From Phycicoccus avicenniae (GTDB taxonomy: Bacteria > Actinomycetota > Actinomycetes > Actinomycetales > Dermatophilaceae), in assembly GCF_018139485.1 (NCBI RefSeq), contig NZ_JAGSNF010000017.1, positions 106,751-170,750 on the forward strand: a stretch of 64,000 bases of DNA, written 5' to 3'. The position numbers and the translations under genes are program-made. Below, in pieces: positions 50,001-59,063 of this stretch (position 1 is the first letter of the stretch; the number at the start of each line of letters is the position of its first letter). The notes under the pieces were generated by a model. That model was given only the letters and a program-made list of their open reading frames with translations. It made no database searches and was not told the origin of the DNA.

Positions 50001-50046
50001 GCGCGAGCGTCGCCACTGCGGCGGCAGCGATCGTCCCTCTTCTCAC
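47002..50046 (-). CDS. Large secreted subtilisin-like serine protease (S8)
   Basis: A 1014-residue exported protease. Signal peptide (RRGTIAAAAVATLALVATPAAA), an inhibitor I9 propeptide (about 48-140), then the S8 domain with catalytic Asp197 (GVIDTGIWPEHPSF), His273 (DGHGSHTAGT) and Ser601 (AGTSMSSPVMAG). A PA-type insertion (about 405-530) separates His and Ser. The C-terminus has a subtilase Fn3-like domain (TVTRTVTNVTGKNATFRARV) and a pre-peptidase-like beta domain near FLCSGDEVVAES. The GTG at 50046 has GGAGG 5 nt upstream. It probably degrades extracellular protein. It stands alone with its own terminator. Confidence 0.94.
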   Translation of the reverse strand: MRRGTIAAAAVATLALVATPAAAVGAAPAESAPAETAPTGAKVEKSKYGSYVVVMKSDPLSERFQPQQLRSRSANTERNKLKAEQGKALKKAGISNASRKNSYTNAVNGFSVVVSHEKAEKLAGDPEVMAVFPDELRQKQSLPTKSVAGDDQIRDRAGESLRSFLGLQGGKYGTKGKNDKSTRNSLDGRGTLLGVIDTGIWPEHPSFADDGSYEPVALDDETRSSCDFGGSEGDADWECNNKLVGARQMLDTYRSVVGVLPGEFDSARDDDGHGSHTAGTAAGNANVPAWIYDEDRIIDRTSGIAPRAQIVAYKALGSLGGFSSDLAAAIDQAVADGVDAINYSVGGGPGLASADAIAFLFANDAGVHVATSAGNSGPGEATIGGPADLPWVTTVGASTQPRFYSGSIKLGNGRTVKGSSVTLPSEKNLPLVDARNLGNEFCLNEAAVGADAWAQFEQGAEGAMVLCWRGVSGRSEKSLNVMDAGGKAMVLSNVTDDDNYFTDNFRVPTVMVDKSEGDLVAAYANIRNAKATITDTAEIDSFTPAPSMASFSSRGPNPSAESIIKPDITAPGVQVLAAASPAIVGDDYEPGQLFQAIAGTSMSSPVMAGYFLLMDQAHPDWSPAAVKSAVMTSAYQDVRDNDRSTPADPFDFGSGHVSALDKVVNPGLVYDSGIFDFLGFVCGSDARGDILANPDAYCAGLEDDGIATTIEDLNYPTIGVSALAGSQTVTRTVTNVTGKNATFRARVDNPEGMDITVSPSTLKLKKGESKSFEVTITNESAPVNSEFQFGAITWKGKGVSVRSNVAAYPTPFSAPSTVTGSGGSGSVEIPVQVGFSGLYTPVPGGLAENTPLTGTVEQDPDQTFGGCTADQPGVTAVPVTVAEDTAYARMAFTLASEDDIDLFLCSGDEVVAESTAGGTNELIEISQPPAGDYTLYVHGWQVVEDSLDFSVDTWLVVRGEGDLTVDPESAEVSTGDVVDVTASWSDAPSGVSFGVVDHTTDGETYGQTVVQVTN

Positions 50047-50268
50047 GAAATCCTCCACGGGGTGATTTTCTTCGGCGTCCGGTGCCTGTCCTGCACACGA
50101 ACGGCGCCCTGACTCTAAGCGCGCCCCAGGAGTTGCGGTAGGTCTGGATTTCACCCGAACGGTGTGTTACGCGTGAGGTCCGTGGGCCGGCATTCCCTGC
50201 GACGTGCGGCCCAGTCTGCGCCCGGTCACGCCGATCCGCATCCGGAGGAGGAGCCCGCTCTCCGGAGG

Positions 50269-50526
50269 TCAGCCCCGCAGGCCCTCGACGGTCCGCACGT
50301 ACTCGGTGCGGGCGTCCTCGGCGGACATCCCCCGGACCGAGGACCGGGCGTCGTGCTTGGCTCGCGCGACCATGGCGAGCGCACCCGGCCGGTCGCCCGT
50401 GACATCGCCCTCGGTGGCCTGCTTGTACAGCGCGTACAGCCGCAGCTTCGTGAGGTTCCCCGGGTCCTCGGTCAGCGCGGAGACGCCGTCGACGGCGGCA
50501 CGGAACTCGTCCTCGGAGGCGGCCAT
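50269..50526 (-). CDS. Acyl-CoA-binding protein
   Basis: An 85-residue four-helix protein that binds long-chain acyl-CoA esters in the cytoplasm. The signature LYALYKQATEGDV is followed by RPGALAMVARAKHDARSSV, with the ligand-contacting Tyr and Lys residues kept. ACBP is mainly eukaryotic, but small single-domain forms occur in some bacteria. TACAGT lies 6 nt before the ATG at 50526, predicting a leaderless mRNA separate from asd, which ends only 25 nt upstream on the same strand. Confidence 0.9.
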   Translation of the reverse strand: MAASEDEFRAAVDGVSALTEDPGNLTKLRLYALYKQATEGDVTGDRPGALAMVARAKHDARSSVRGMSAEDARTEYVRTVEGLRG

Positions 50527-50551
50527 GGCGCCACTGTAGGCCGTTCGTGTC

Positions 50552-51900
<1,349 letters not shown>

Positions 51901-52584
51901 GTGGACCCCGACGAGCTGCTCGCGCTGCGCACGACGAGCGCCTTCTCGGACCACGTCGCCGAGCTCGTCCTCGGTGGCGACCCGCGGGTCCGGCTCGTCG
52001 GGGACCACGCGGAGGCGCACCTGCGGATCCGCGAGCGGGCCGCGTCGGTCCGCTCGAGCGTCTGGAACATGCTGGCCGGGGGCAGCACCAGGGGACTGCG
52101 TGAGGCCCGGCGCACCGAGCAGCTGCACCCGGTCCCCGACAGCCGCGACGTCTTCAGCCGGGCGGCGCTGCCCCGGATGCCCCTCGCGTCCAGCCTGTAC
52201 CCGCACGGCCGGGTCGGGCCGGTCGGCATGCCCCTGCTGCTGACCGACGCGGACCACGTCTTCCTCCCGGGCCCGCCCGGCTCACCCCACCACTGGACGG
52301 TGTGGGAGAGCAGTGACGCCGACCTCGTCCGGCGGGCCGAGCACGTCTTCCTGCGCACCTGGGAGGTCTCTCGCCCCGTGGCCGAGGTGGACCGGCGCGC
52401 CCCCCTCGTCGGCCGGACGCTGGAGGTCGCGCTGCTCCTCGCCGACGGACCGAGCGACCAGGAGATCAGTGCCGATCTCGGCGTCGGCGTCCGGACCGTG
52501 AGCGCCGAGGTCGGGACGGTCGTGCGGTGGTTGGACGCGCGGAGCCGGACCCACGCCGTCGCCCTGCTCGCGGGCGGTCGGTGA
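51901..52584 (+). CDS. LuxR-type HTH regulator (first paralogue)
   Basis: A 227-residue protein. The C-terminal 55 residues form a LuxR/GerE-type helix-turn-helix (EVALLLADGPSDQEISADLG then VGVRTVSAEVGTVVRWL). The N-terminal 165 residues lack a receiver or PAS domain and match the N-terminus of the next regulator, including RAASVRSSVWNML and a PLL-x-x-D...VFLPG..TVW core, so it is probably a small-ligand or protein-binding sensor. The GTG at 51901 has GGAGG 6 nt upstream. A longer ATG start at 51799 would read through the dyad and promoter-like sequence. Target genes are unknown. Confidence 0.78.
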   Translation: MDPDELLALRTTSAFSDHVAELVLGGDPRVRLVGDHAEAHLRIRERAASVRSSVWNMLAGGSTRGLREARRTEQLHPVPDSRDVFSRAALPRMPLASSLYPHGRVGPVGMPLLLTDADHVFLPGPPGSPHHWTVWESSDADLVRRAEHVFLRTWEVSRPVAEVDRRAPLVGRTLEVALLLADGPSDQEISADLGVGVRTVSAEVGTVVRWLDARSRTHAVALLAGGR

Positions 52585-52662
52585 GCGGGCGGCGGTGACC
52601 GTCCGTCCCCCTCGCTACGCTGGGGTCGTCCCGAGGACGCGGCCTGAGGAGGGGGAGGCACC

Positions 52663-52728
52663 ATGTCCGAGCGAGCACCGGGTCCTCGCACCGGCGCGGC
52701 GGGTCCGCTCACCGGTGGGCTCCGATGA
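52663..52728 (+). CDS. 21-residue small ORF coupled to the second LuxR-type gene
   Basis: A 22-codon ORF beginning MSERAPGP and ending PLTGGLR, Pro/Gly/Arg-rich. It has the best Shine-Dalgarno of the area (GGGGGAGG, 4 nt before the ATG) and a TACGCT -10-like hexamer about 40 nt upstream. Its TGA overlaps the ATG of the regulator gene at 52725 (ATGA), so it would couple translation of that regulator, which lacks its own Shine-Dalgarno. It may be a leader or a functional peptide; no family is recognised. Confidence 0.55.
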   Translation: MSERAPGPRTGAAGPLTGGLR

Positions 52729-53402
52729 GCACGCCGCCACGGGAGCAGGTGGCCTTCTTCCGATGGGCCCACGACCTCGTCCTCGAGGGGGACGAGCGCC
52801 TCCGGCCGCTCGGTGAGGTCGAGGACGCGATGGCCCGGGGCCTCGACGAGGTCGCCCGGGCGGTACGGCACACGGTGTGGCACATGACGGCGATCCCGTC
52901 GTGGGCCGAGGCCCGCGCCGCGCGGGCCCTCGAGCACGCGGCCCGGCGGCCGGGCGTCGACGGCCGCTACGTCACCGCCGACCAGGCCCTCTCCCGGCTG
53001 CCGATGCTGTCGAGCCACCACCTCGGGATGCGCGTCGCGCCGGTCGTCGCCCCCCTGCTGGTCCTGGACCGGACCCGGGTGTTCGTCGGGGCGCCGCGGG
53101 GCTACGCGCTCGAGGGCACGGTGTGGACGAGCACCGTGCCGCACGTCGTCGCGGCGGCCGCGGCGTGCTTCGAGGGGGTCTGGGACGGCGCGGTCCCGGC
53201 GGCGCACGACGACCCGCCCTTCACCCAGCGGATGGTCGACATCGGGTTCCTGCTCACCGAGGGCGCCACGGACCGCGAGATCGCCCGCGACCTGGGCGTC
53301 TCCGAACGGACCATCTCGAACGAGGTCGCCGAGATCGTCCGGCGCCTCGGGGCCCGGGGGCGCGCGCACGCCATCGCCTGCATCACCGGCAACGCCTTCT
53401 GA
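52725..53402 (+). CDS. LuxR-type HTH regulator (second paralogue)
   Basis: A 225-residue paralogue of the gene just upstream. The C-terminal HTH is IGFLLTEGATDREIARDLG then VSERTISNEVAEIVRRL. The N-terminal part shares the LPMLSS, RVAPVVAPLLVLDRTRVFVG and TVWTS core with its neighbour. No receiver aspartate or kinase gene is nearby. The ATG at 52725 overlaps the stop of a 21-codon ORF, so translation probably depends on that ORF. It converges with era, with a gap of 8 nt. Confidence 0.8.
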   Translation: MSTPPREQVAFFRWAHDLVLEGDERLRPLGEVEDAMARGLDEVARAVRHTVWHMTAIPSWAEARAARALEHAARRPGVDGRYVTADQALSRLPMLSSHHLGMRVAPVVAPLLVLDRTRVFVGAPRGYALEGTVWTSTVPHVVAAAAACFEGVWDGAVPAAHDDPPFTQRMVDIGFLLTEGATDREIARDLGVSERTISNEVAEIVRRLGARGRAHAIACITGNAF

Positions 53403-53410
53403 CGGCGGTC

Positions 53411-54373
53411 TCAGAAGCCGAGGCGCTGAAGTTGCTTGGGGTCGCGCTGCCAGTCCTTGGCCACCTTGACGTGCAGGTCGAGGTGGACCCGCCCGCCGAG
53501 GAGCCGCTCGATGCCCTCGCGGGCCGTCGTCCCCACCTCCCGCAGGCGCGAGCCCCCGCGACCGATGACGATCGCCTTCTGGCTGTCCCGCTCGACGAAG
53601 ACGTGGACCCGGACGTCGAGGAGCGGGTCGTCCTCGGGCCGACCCTCACGGGGGACGATCTCCTCGACGACGACGGCGAGGCTGTGCGGCAGCTCGTCCC
53701 GCACGCCCTCGAGCGCCGCCTCGCGGACGAGCTCGGCGATCATCCGCGCCTCGGGCTCGTCGGTCAGCTCGCCGTCGGGGTAGAGGGGGCCGGGCGAGGA
53801 CGGCAGGTATCCGGCGAGCACGTCCGCGAGCTCCTCGACCTGGTCGCCGCGGACGGCCGAGCACGGCACGATGGCAGCCCAGTCCCCCAGCTGGTCGACC
53901 GCGATGAGGTGCTCCGCCAGCCGCTGACGGTCGACCGTGTCGGACTTCGTGGCGATGGCGACGACGGGGGTGCGCCGGGCCTGCGCGAGCTCGGCGAGCT
54001 CGCGGGCGATGAACTGGTCCCCGGGGCCGATCCGCTGGTCGGCCGGCAGGCAGAACCCGACGACGTCGACCTCGAGCAGCGTCTCTCGGACGAGGTCGTT
54101 GAGCCGCTCGCCGAGGAGGGTCCGCGGGCGGTGCAGCCCGGGGGTGTCGACGAGGACGAGCTGGCTGTGCTCGCGGGTGACGATGCCACGGATCGTGTGC
54201 CGGGTCGTCTGCGGCTTCGTCGAGGTGATCGCGACCTTCTGGCCGACGAGCGCGTTCGTCAGGGTCGACTTGCCGGCGTTCGGGCGCCCGACGAAGCAGG
54301 TGAAGCCCGCGACGTAGCCCCCCTCCGGCGGCGTCCCGCCCGACCCCTCGCCGGCTCCCGGTGTACTGCTCAT
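53411..54373 (-). CDS. era: GTPase Era
   Basis: Essential GTPase that binds 16S rRNA during small-subunit assembly. The 320-residue protein has the GTPase motifs GRPNAGKST (G1), TT in KPQTTRHTIRG (G2), DTPG (G3) and TKSD (G4), followed by the C-terminal KH domain (KAIVIGRGGSRLREVGTTAR). The start ATG at 54373 overlaps the stop of the CBS-domain gene. It is the last gene of a long minus-strand run that includes ybeY and phoH, the usual actinobacterial order. Confidence 0.96.
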   Translation of the reverse strand: MSSTPGAGEGSGGTPPEGGYVAGFTCFVGRPNAGKSTLTNALVGQKVAITSTKPQTTRHTIRGIVTREHSQLVLVDTPGLHRPRTLLGERLNDLVRETLLEVDVVGFCLPADQRIGPGDQFIARELAELAQARRTPVVAIATKSDTVDRQRLAEHLIAVDQLGDWAAIVPCSAVRGDQVEELADVLAGYLPSSPGPLYPDGELTDEPEARMIAELVREAALEGVRDELPHSLAVVVEEIVPREGRPEDDPLLDVRVHVFVERDSQKAIVIGRGGSRLREVGTTAREGIERLLGGRVHLDLHVKVAKDWQRDPKQLQRLGF

Positions 54374-55659
54374 CCGACCCGCTCCTGCGTCTCGTCCTCC
54401 ACGAAGGCGGCGGGGACCCGCTCGACGACGACGGTCGCCACCCGGTTCCGCCGCCCGGACATCCGCTCGGCGGTGAGCCGCAGCCCAGCGACCTCGCACG
54501 TCGAGCCGACGATCGGCACCATCCCCGTCGTCTTGCCGATGAGCCCGCCCACGGTGTCCACCTCGTCCTCGTCGAGGTCCACCTCGAACATCTCGGCGAG
54601 GTCGTCGACGTGCATCGTCGCCGCGACCCGGGTGCGGCCGTCCGGCAGGGTCTCGACCTCGGGCCCCTCGCGGTCGTACTCGTCGGTGATCTCGCCGACG
54701 ATCTCCTCGAGGATGTCCTCGATCGTCACGAGCCCGGCCGTGCCGCCGTACTCGTCGACGACGACGGCGAGGTGCGCCTGGTCCAGCTGCATCTCGCGCA
54801 GCAGCGCGTCGACCGGCTTGCTGTCCGGGACGAAGCGGACGGGGCGCATGACGTGGGTCACCGGGAGCGACGAGGACTGCGGGTCGGCGGTGACGATCCG
54901 CACGACGTCCTTGAGGTAGAGCAGCCCGACGACGTCGTCGACGTCGTCGCCGAGCACCGGGATCCTGGAGAAGCCGGAGCGGATGAACAGCGTCATCGCC
55001 TGGCGGCACACCCGGTCGGCGTCGATCGCGACCATGTCCGTGCGCGGCACCATGACCTCGCGGGTGTAGGTGTCCCCGAGCTCGAAGACGGAGTGGATCA
55101 TCGCGCGCTCGTCGGCCTCGATGAGGAGGTTCTCGCGGGCCACGTCGACCAGGCCGCGCAGCTCGGACTCGCTCTCGAACGGCCCGTCCCGGTAGCCCTT
55201 GCCCGGCGTCACGGCGTTCGTCAGGGCGATGAGGAGCCGGGCGAACGGCCCGAGGAGACGCCGCAGCCACACGGCGACCGGGGCGGCGAGGAGCGCGACG
55301 CGTGCGCTGTGCTGCCGCCCCAGCGTCCCGGGCGAGACCCCGACGACGGCGAACGAGACCAGCGCCATGATCCCGATCGCGACGAGGAAGGTCGCGGTCG
55401 TGCCCGTGACGGCGTCGACGACGGCGAGGGTGACCATGACGGCCGCCGTGGACTCCGCGATGACCCGGACGAAGGAGAGCACGGACAGGTAGGACGCGGT
55501 GTCGGCGACGACCCGCACGAGGGCCCGGGCACCCGGACGGCCCTCGTCGACGAGCTCGTCGGCCCGGACGCGGGACATCCGACCCACCGCGGACTCGGCC
55601 ATCGACGCGAGGAACGCCAGGACGGTGGCGACGACCGCCGCGACGACGAAGTGGAGCAT
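54370..55659 (-). CDS. CNNM/CorC-type membrane protein with CBS domains
   Basis: A 429-residue hemolysin-C/CorC family protein linked to magnesium or cobalt transport or efflux. The N-terminal DUF21/CNNM domain has about three to four membrane helices (starting LHFVVAAVVATVLAFLASM and including SAVGRMSRVRADEL). Two CBS domains follow (TREVMVPRTDMVAIDADRVC and VTHVMRPVRFVPDSKPVDAL). The C-terminal CorC/HlyC domain has DEYGGTAGLVTIEDILEEIVGEI. It sits between ybeY (6 nt upstream) and era (overlapping), as in most actinobacteria. Confidence 0.92.
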   Translation of the reverse strand: MLHFVVAAVVATVLAFLASMAESAVGRMSRVRADELVDEGRPGARALVRVVADTASYLSVLSFVRVIAESTAAVMVTLAVVDAVTGTTATFLVAIGIMALVSFAVVGVSPGTLGRQHSARVALLAAPVAVWLRRLLGPFARLLIALTNAVTPGKGYRDGPFESESELRGLVDVARENLLIEADERAMIHSVFELGDTYTREVMVPRTDMVAIDADRVCRQAMTLFIRSGFSRIPVLGDDVDDVVGLLYLKDVVRIVTADPQSSSLPVTHVMRPVRFVPDSKPVDALLREMQLDQAHLAVVVDEYGGTAGLVTIEDILEEIVGEITDEYDREGPEVETLPDGRTRVAATMHVDDLAEMFEVDLDEDEVDTVGGLIGKTTGMVPIVGSTCEVAGLRLTAERMSGRRNRVATVVVERVPAAFVEDETQERVG

Positions 55660-55665
55660 GGGGTC

Positions 55666-56133
55666 TCAGACGCCCGGTCGGCCGCGCGTGGCGAGGAAGG
55701 TGAGCAGGAGCTGGCGCTGCAGCTCGAACATCTCCTTCTCCTCGTCCGGCTCGGCGTGGTCGAAGCCGAGCAGGTGGAGGATGCCGTGCGTCGTGAGCAG
55801 CAGCAGCTCCTCCTCGGTCGCGTGCCCGGCCGTGCGCGCCTGGGACTCGGCGACCGACGGGCACAGGACGATGTCGCCGAGGACGCCCTCGTCGGGCGGC
55901 ACGCCGTCGCGACCGGGTCGCAGCTCGTCCATTGGGAAGCTCATGACGTCCGTCGGCCCGGGCAGGTCCATCCACTGCACGTGGAGGGTCTCCATCGCCG
56001 GTTCGTCGACGAGCCGCAGGCACAGCTCGGCCTGCGGGTGGACCTTCATCTCGCCCATGACGTACCGGGCACACGCGACGAGCTCGGTCTCGTCGAGGGA
56101 GAACTCGGTCTCGTTGAGGACCTCGATGCTCAC
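55666..56133 (-). CDS. ybeY: Endoribonuclease YbeY (rRNA maturation)
   Basis: A 155-residue metal-dependent endoribonuclease involved in 16S rRNA 3'-end maturation and ribosome quality control. The zinc motif HGILHLLGFDH (H-x3-H-x5-H) is complete, preceded by MDLPGPTDVMSFPMDE and LGDIVLCPSVAE. The GTG at 56133 overlaps the phoH stop (GTGA). An extra Ala/Gly-poor C-terminal helix ends the protein at normal length. Confidence 0.95.
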   Translation of the reverse strand: MSIEVLNETEFSLDETELVACARYVMGEMKVHPQAELCLRLVDEPAMETLHVQWMDLPGPTDVMSFPMDELRPGRDGVPPDEGVLGDIVLCPSVAESQARTAGHATEEELLLLTTHGILHLLGFDHAEPDEEKEMFELQRQLLLTFLATRGRPGV

Positions 56134-58298
56134 GACCGGTCCTGCCCGGCGCTGCGCGGCCGGGTGGCGCGGGGGCCACGACGCTGCTGCGTGGCGTCCC
56201 AGCGGCCGTACGCGTCGACGATGTCGCCGACGAGGCGGTGGCGGACGACGTCGACGGCGGAGAGCTCGGCGAAGTGGACGTCCTCGATGTCGCCGAGGAT
56301 GTCGCGCACGATCCGCAGACCGCTCTCGTTGCCGCCCGGAAGGTCGACCTGCGTGACGTCGCCCGTGACGACCATCTTCGAACCGAACCCGAGCCGGGTG
56401 AGGAACATCTTCATCTGCTCGGGGGTCGTGTTCTGCGCCTCGTCGAGGATGACGAAAGCACCGTTGAGCGTGTTGTGCGTGACGATGTGGTCGTCCGTCA
56501 CGTACAGGGAGTCCGCCGCCGCGACCTGGATGCACATGGTCTCGGCTTCGCCGGCGGGCTCGATCGACTCGACGTACCGGGTCGGGTGACCGCCACCGCT
56601 GCCGAGGAACGCCTCGCGCTTCCGCCGGAGACGGAACGGCACGTAGCCCTCGGGAAGTCGGACGTCGAGGACGTACGCATCGTTGCGGTACTCCACGGGT
56701 CGGCCGCCCGCCCGTCCCGGGGGTCTTCCGGATGCAGGACGGGTCCTCCAGTACGCCACGCCCCCCAACGAACGGACGAGGTGGACCACGTCGTCACGCA
56801 GTCGCGCCGAGGTCGTCGCGTACTGGACGCGGCACGTCCGACCTTCCTGCAGCACAGGTCCACCGTCGCTGTCGAAGAGTCCCTCGAGGACCGCGAGCCG
56901 CACCCACGCCGCGTTCGCCTTGTACACCTCCGGGACGAACTTGGTGGCGGACCTCGTCCCCGCGAGTCCGAGGTCGCGCAGCACCGCGGTCACTGCGTTC
57001 GTCGTCCGGACGCCCTCGACGATGCCGCCGCGCGACGTCCCCCGCTGCCGCAGCACGAAGTCGTACCTGTCCTTGTGCACGACCTCGACGTCGAGCCGGC
57101 TCGCGTCGAGGGCGTCCTGCAGCCCGTCGACCAGCTCCGGGTCGGCGGTGGTGAAGCTGGGGGTCGTCCGCGTCGTGAGGCACCCGTCGCCCAGCAGGAG
57201 TCCGAGTGCATACGGGTCCATCGGCACGGGCTGCGGAACGTGGTCCGCGGCGTCCATGAGTGGCAGCTCGAACCGGTGCTGATGGCCGGACCGGAGTCGC
57301 CCCACCATGTCGGAGGTCTGAAGAGTGCGCCAACGGTCACGGCGCTTGTCATCCGGGGTCCGCACCGTCCAGAGGTGCTCGGCACACGCAAGAGTCGACG
57401 CACCGTCCTGGGTCGTGACCCGGTAGACCTCCTTGACGCCCTGGGGATGCACACCGATCACGGGAGTCGGCCGCCCCGACGACCCGATGACGAGGTCTCC
57501 GACCTCGAGGTCACCGAACCGACGGAAGCCCTCCGGTGTGAGCACCGCACTGTTCACGGGCTGGGCCCGTCCACGCATGAATGCCAGCGGGGCGACCTCG
57601 ATCGTGCCGGCGGCGAGCAGCCGCGGGATGGAGTCGGGGTCGACCATGTCGTGCAGGGCGTCGTAGAGGGGCCGCAGGTACGGGTCGATCTTGTCGTTGA
57701 GGGAACCCGGCAGGAAGCCGAGCCGCTCCCCCGCCTCGACCGCCGGCCGGGTGAGGATGATCCGGTTCACCTGCTTGGCCTGCAGGGCCGCGACGGCCTT
57801 CGCCATCGCGAGGTAGGTCTTGCCGGTCCCCGCCGGGCCGATGCCGAAGACGACGGTGTTCTCGTCGATCGCCTCGACGTACTGCTTCTGGCCGAGGGTC
57901 TTCGGCCGGATCGTCCGGCCGCGGCTGCTCACGATGTTCATCGTCAGCACGTCGGCCGGGCGCTCGACGCTCTGGCTGCGCAGCATCGAGATCGACCGCT
58001 CGACGGCGTCGCGGTTCAGCGGCTGGCCACCACCGATGACCTCGATGAGCTCGTCGAGGAGGCGCTCGACGAGGGCGACCTCGGCGCTCGGGCCGCTGAG
58101 GTGGAACTCGTTGCCGCGGACGTGGATCTCCAGCTGCGGGAACTGGCGCTCCATCGTGCGCAGCAGCTCGTCACGGGGGCCGAGGAGGGAGACCATGGAG
58201 ACCTCGGCCGGGATCGTCACGGTGTGCCGGGGCACGATGGGCTGGGTGGTCGGGGTGCCGTCGGGCACGGCCGGGCCGTCGGTGCGCGCGTCTGTCAT
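56130..58298 (-). CDS. phoH: PhoH-like ATPase precursor with embedded intein
   Basis: The precursor is 722 residues. Residues 1-244 and 610-722 join into a normal PhoH-like protein of 357 residues. Walker A is GPAGTGKT (about 154-161) and Walker B VILDEAQNTT directly follows the insertion. The extein junction is MRGR/TLNGAF, equal to the uninterrupted family sequence. PhoH is an NTPase, probably RNA-linked, always next to ybeY. The ATG at 58298 follows TAGACT by 9 nt. Activity depends on excision, because the insertion splits the P-loop domain just before Walker B. The 365-residue insert is described separately. Confidence 0.93.
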   Translation of the reverse strand: MTDARTDGPAVPDGTPTTQPIVPRHTVTIPAEVSMVSLLGPRDELLRTMERQFPQLEIHVRGNEFHLSGPSAEVALVERLLDELIEVIGGGQPLNRDAVERSISMLRSQSVERPADVLTMNIVSSRGRTIRPKTLGQKQYVEAIDENTVVFGIGPAGTGKTYLAMAKAVAALQAKQVNRIILTRPAVEAGERLGFLPGSLNDKIDPYLRPLYDALHDMVDPDSIPRLLAAGTIEVAPLAFMRGRAQPVNSAVLTPEGFRRFGDLEVGDLVIGSSGRPTPVIGVHPQGVKEVYRVTTQDGASTLACAEHLWTVRTPDDKRRDRWRTLQTSDMVGRLRSGHQHRFELPLMDAADHVPQPVPMDPYALGLLLGDGCLTTRTTPSFTTADPELVDGLQDALDASRLDVEVVHKDRYDFVLRQRGTSRGGIVEGVRTTNAVTAVLRDLGLAGTRSATKFVPEVYKANAAWVRLAVLEGLFDSDGGPVLQEGRTCRVQYATTSARLRDDVVHLVRSLGGVAYWRTRPASGRPPGRAGGRPVEYRNDAYVLDVRLPEGYVPFRLRRKREAFLGSGGGHPTRYVESIEPAGEAETMCIQVAAADSLYVTDDHIVTHNTLNGAFVILDEAQNTTPEQMKMFLTRLGFGSKMVVTGDVTQVDLPGGNESGLRIVRDILGDIEDVHFAELSAVDVVRHRLVGDIVDAYGRWDATQQRRGPRATRPRSAGQDRS
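56472..57566 (-). mobile_element. Class 3-type intein with LAGLIDADG homing endonuclease in PhoH
   Basis: An in-frame 365-residue intein, A245 to N609 of the precursor. It starts AQPVNSAVLTPEGF (block A without Cys1) and ends VTHN before Thr610. The class 3 W-C-T triad is visible: Trp310 (CAEHLW, two residues after block B His308), Cys589 (ETMCIQV, block F) and Thr607 (THN, block G). Block B has Cys305 where Thr is usual. Homing endonuclease motifs are LGLLLGDGC (366-373) and LEGLFDSDGG (471-480), both with their acidic residues, so homing may still be active. By eye its third positions are slightly less GC-biased than the exteins, which would fit transfer; I did not compute this. Confidence 0.9.
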
Positions 58299-58362
58299 CG
58301 TGCGTCCAGTCTACGGGCCGAGGGGGCGTCGGGGCACGCGAGAACCCTGGGTCAGCGCCCGC

Positions 58363-58716
58363 TCACCCCGGGGGCCAGGTGAGGTCCCGCCCACCGAAAA
58401 CGTGCAGGTGGGCGTGGAAGACCGTCTGGCCCGCGCCCACCCCGGTGTTGAAGACCGCCCGGTACCCGTCGGCGAGGCCCTCCTGCTCGGCCACCTCGCC
58501 GGCGAGCCCGACGACCCCGGCGAGGGCGGCCGGGGACGCCGCCGCGAGGGCGGCGCCGTTCTCGACGTGCTGCCGCGGGACGACGAGGACGTGCGTGGGT
58601 GCCTGCGGGTTCACGTCACGGAAGGCCAGGGCGTGCTCGGACTCGGCGACGACGTCGGCCGGGACGTCGCCGGCGACGATCCGGCAGAAGAGGCAGTCGG
58701 TGCTCGGCTCGCTCAT
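58363..58716 (-). CDS. HIT-family nucleotide hydrolase/transferase
   Basis: A 117-residue histidine-triad protein with the catalytic motif HAHLHVFGG and the N-terminal CLFCRIVAGDVPADVV, which holds a zinc-type CxxC of HinT-like proteins. It probably hydrolyses nucleoside phosphoramidates or adenylated compounds. TAGGGT lies 6 nt before the ATG at 58716, suggesting leaderless translation. Its stop lies 65 nt upstream of the phoH start, an arrangement common in this group. Confidence 0.93.
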   Translation of the reverse strand: MSEPSTDCLFCRIVAGDVPADVVAESEHALAFRDVNPQAPTHVLVVPRQHVENGAALAAASPAALAGVVGLAGEVAEQEGLADGYRAVFNTGVGAGQTVFHAHLHVFGGRDLTWPPG

Positions 58717-58740
58717 CCCCCGACCCTAGGGCCGCGGGCC

Positions 58741-59028
58741 TCACACGTCGACGGACAAGGCCACCTCGACGGTGTCGCCCACGCCGATGCCCTCGGCCCG
58801 GCGCACGGCGGCCTTGAGCGGCAGGGCGTACCGCTCGCCGCGCGGGATGAGGGCGGTCGTGAAGTCGGTCCGGCCGATCCTCGCGGCGAGCGGGATGCAG
58901 CCCCACCCGTAGCTCGTGAGCGCGGAGGTCGCCTGCACGGCGGCCGACTCCTCCTCGGGCAGGTCGACGAAGTGGTGCGGCGCGGGACCGCGCCACTCGT
59001 ACACCGCGCCCGAGAACGTCAGGTCCAT
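58741..59028 (-). CDS. DUF1905 family protein
   Basis: A 95-residue small beta-rich protein: MDLTFSGAVYEWRGPAPHHFVDLPEEES, then YGWGCIPLAARIGRTDFTTALIPRGERYALPLKAAVR and the acidic end GIGVGDTVEVALSVDV. The pattern fits DUF1905; function unknown. TAGGGT lies 6 nt before the ATG at 59028 and there is no Shine-Dalgarno. It sits between rsmE and the HIT gene on the same strand. Confidence 0.85.
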   Translation of the reverse strand: MDLTFSGAVYEWRGPAPHHFVDLPEEESAAVQATSALTSYGWGCIPLAARIGRTDFTTALIPRGERYALPLKAAVRRAEGIGVGDTVEVALSVDV

Positions 59029-59063
59029 GGCCCGACCCTAGGACCGGATCCGGACGGAACCCG

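Noticed and set aside
46096..50112. A 1338-codon plus-strand open frame
   Set aside because: It is the mirror of ddaH and the subtilase gene. The subtilase has an intact catalytic triad and signal peptide on the other strand.
56130..58298. Two separate genes or a frameshifted phoH
   Set aside because: The frame is open throughout, and the outer parts join exactly to the normal PhoH sequence, so an intein is the better reading.
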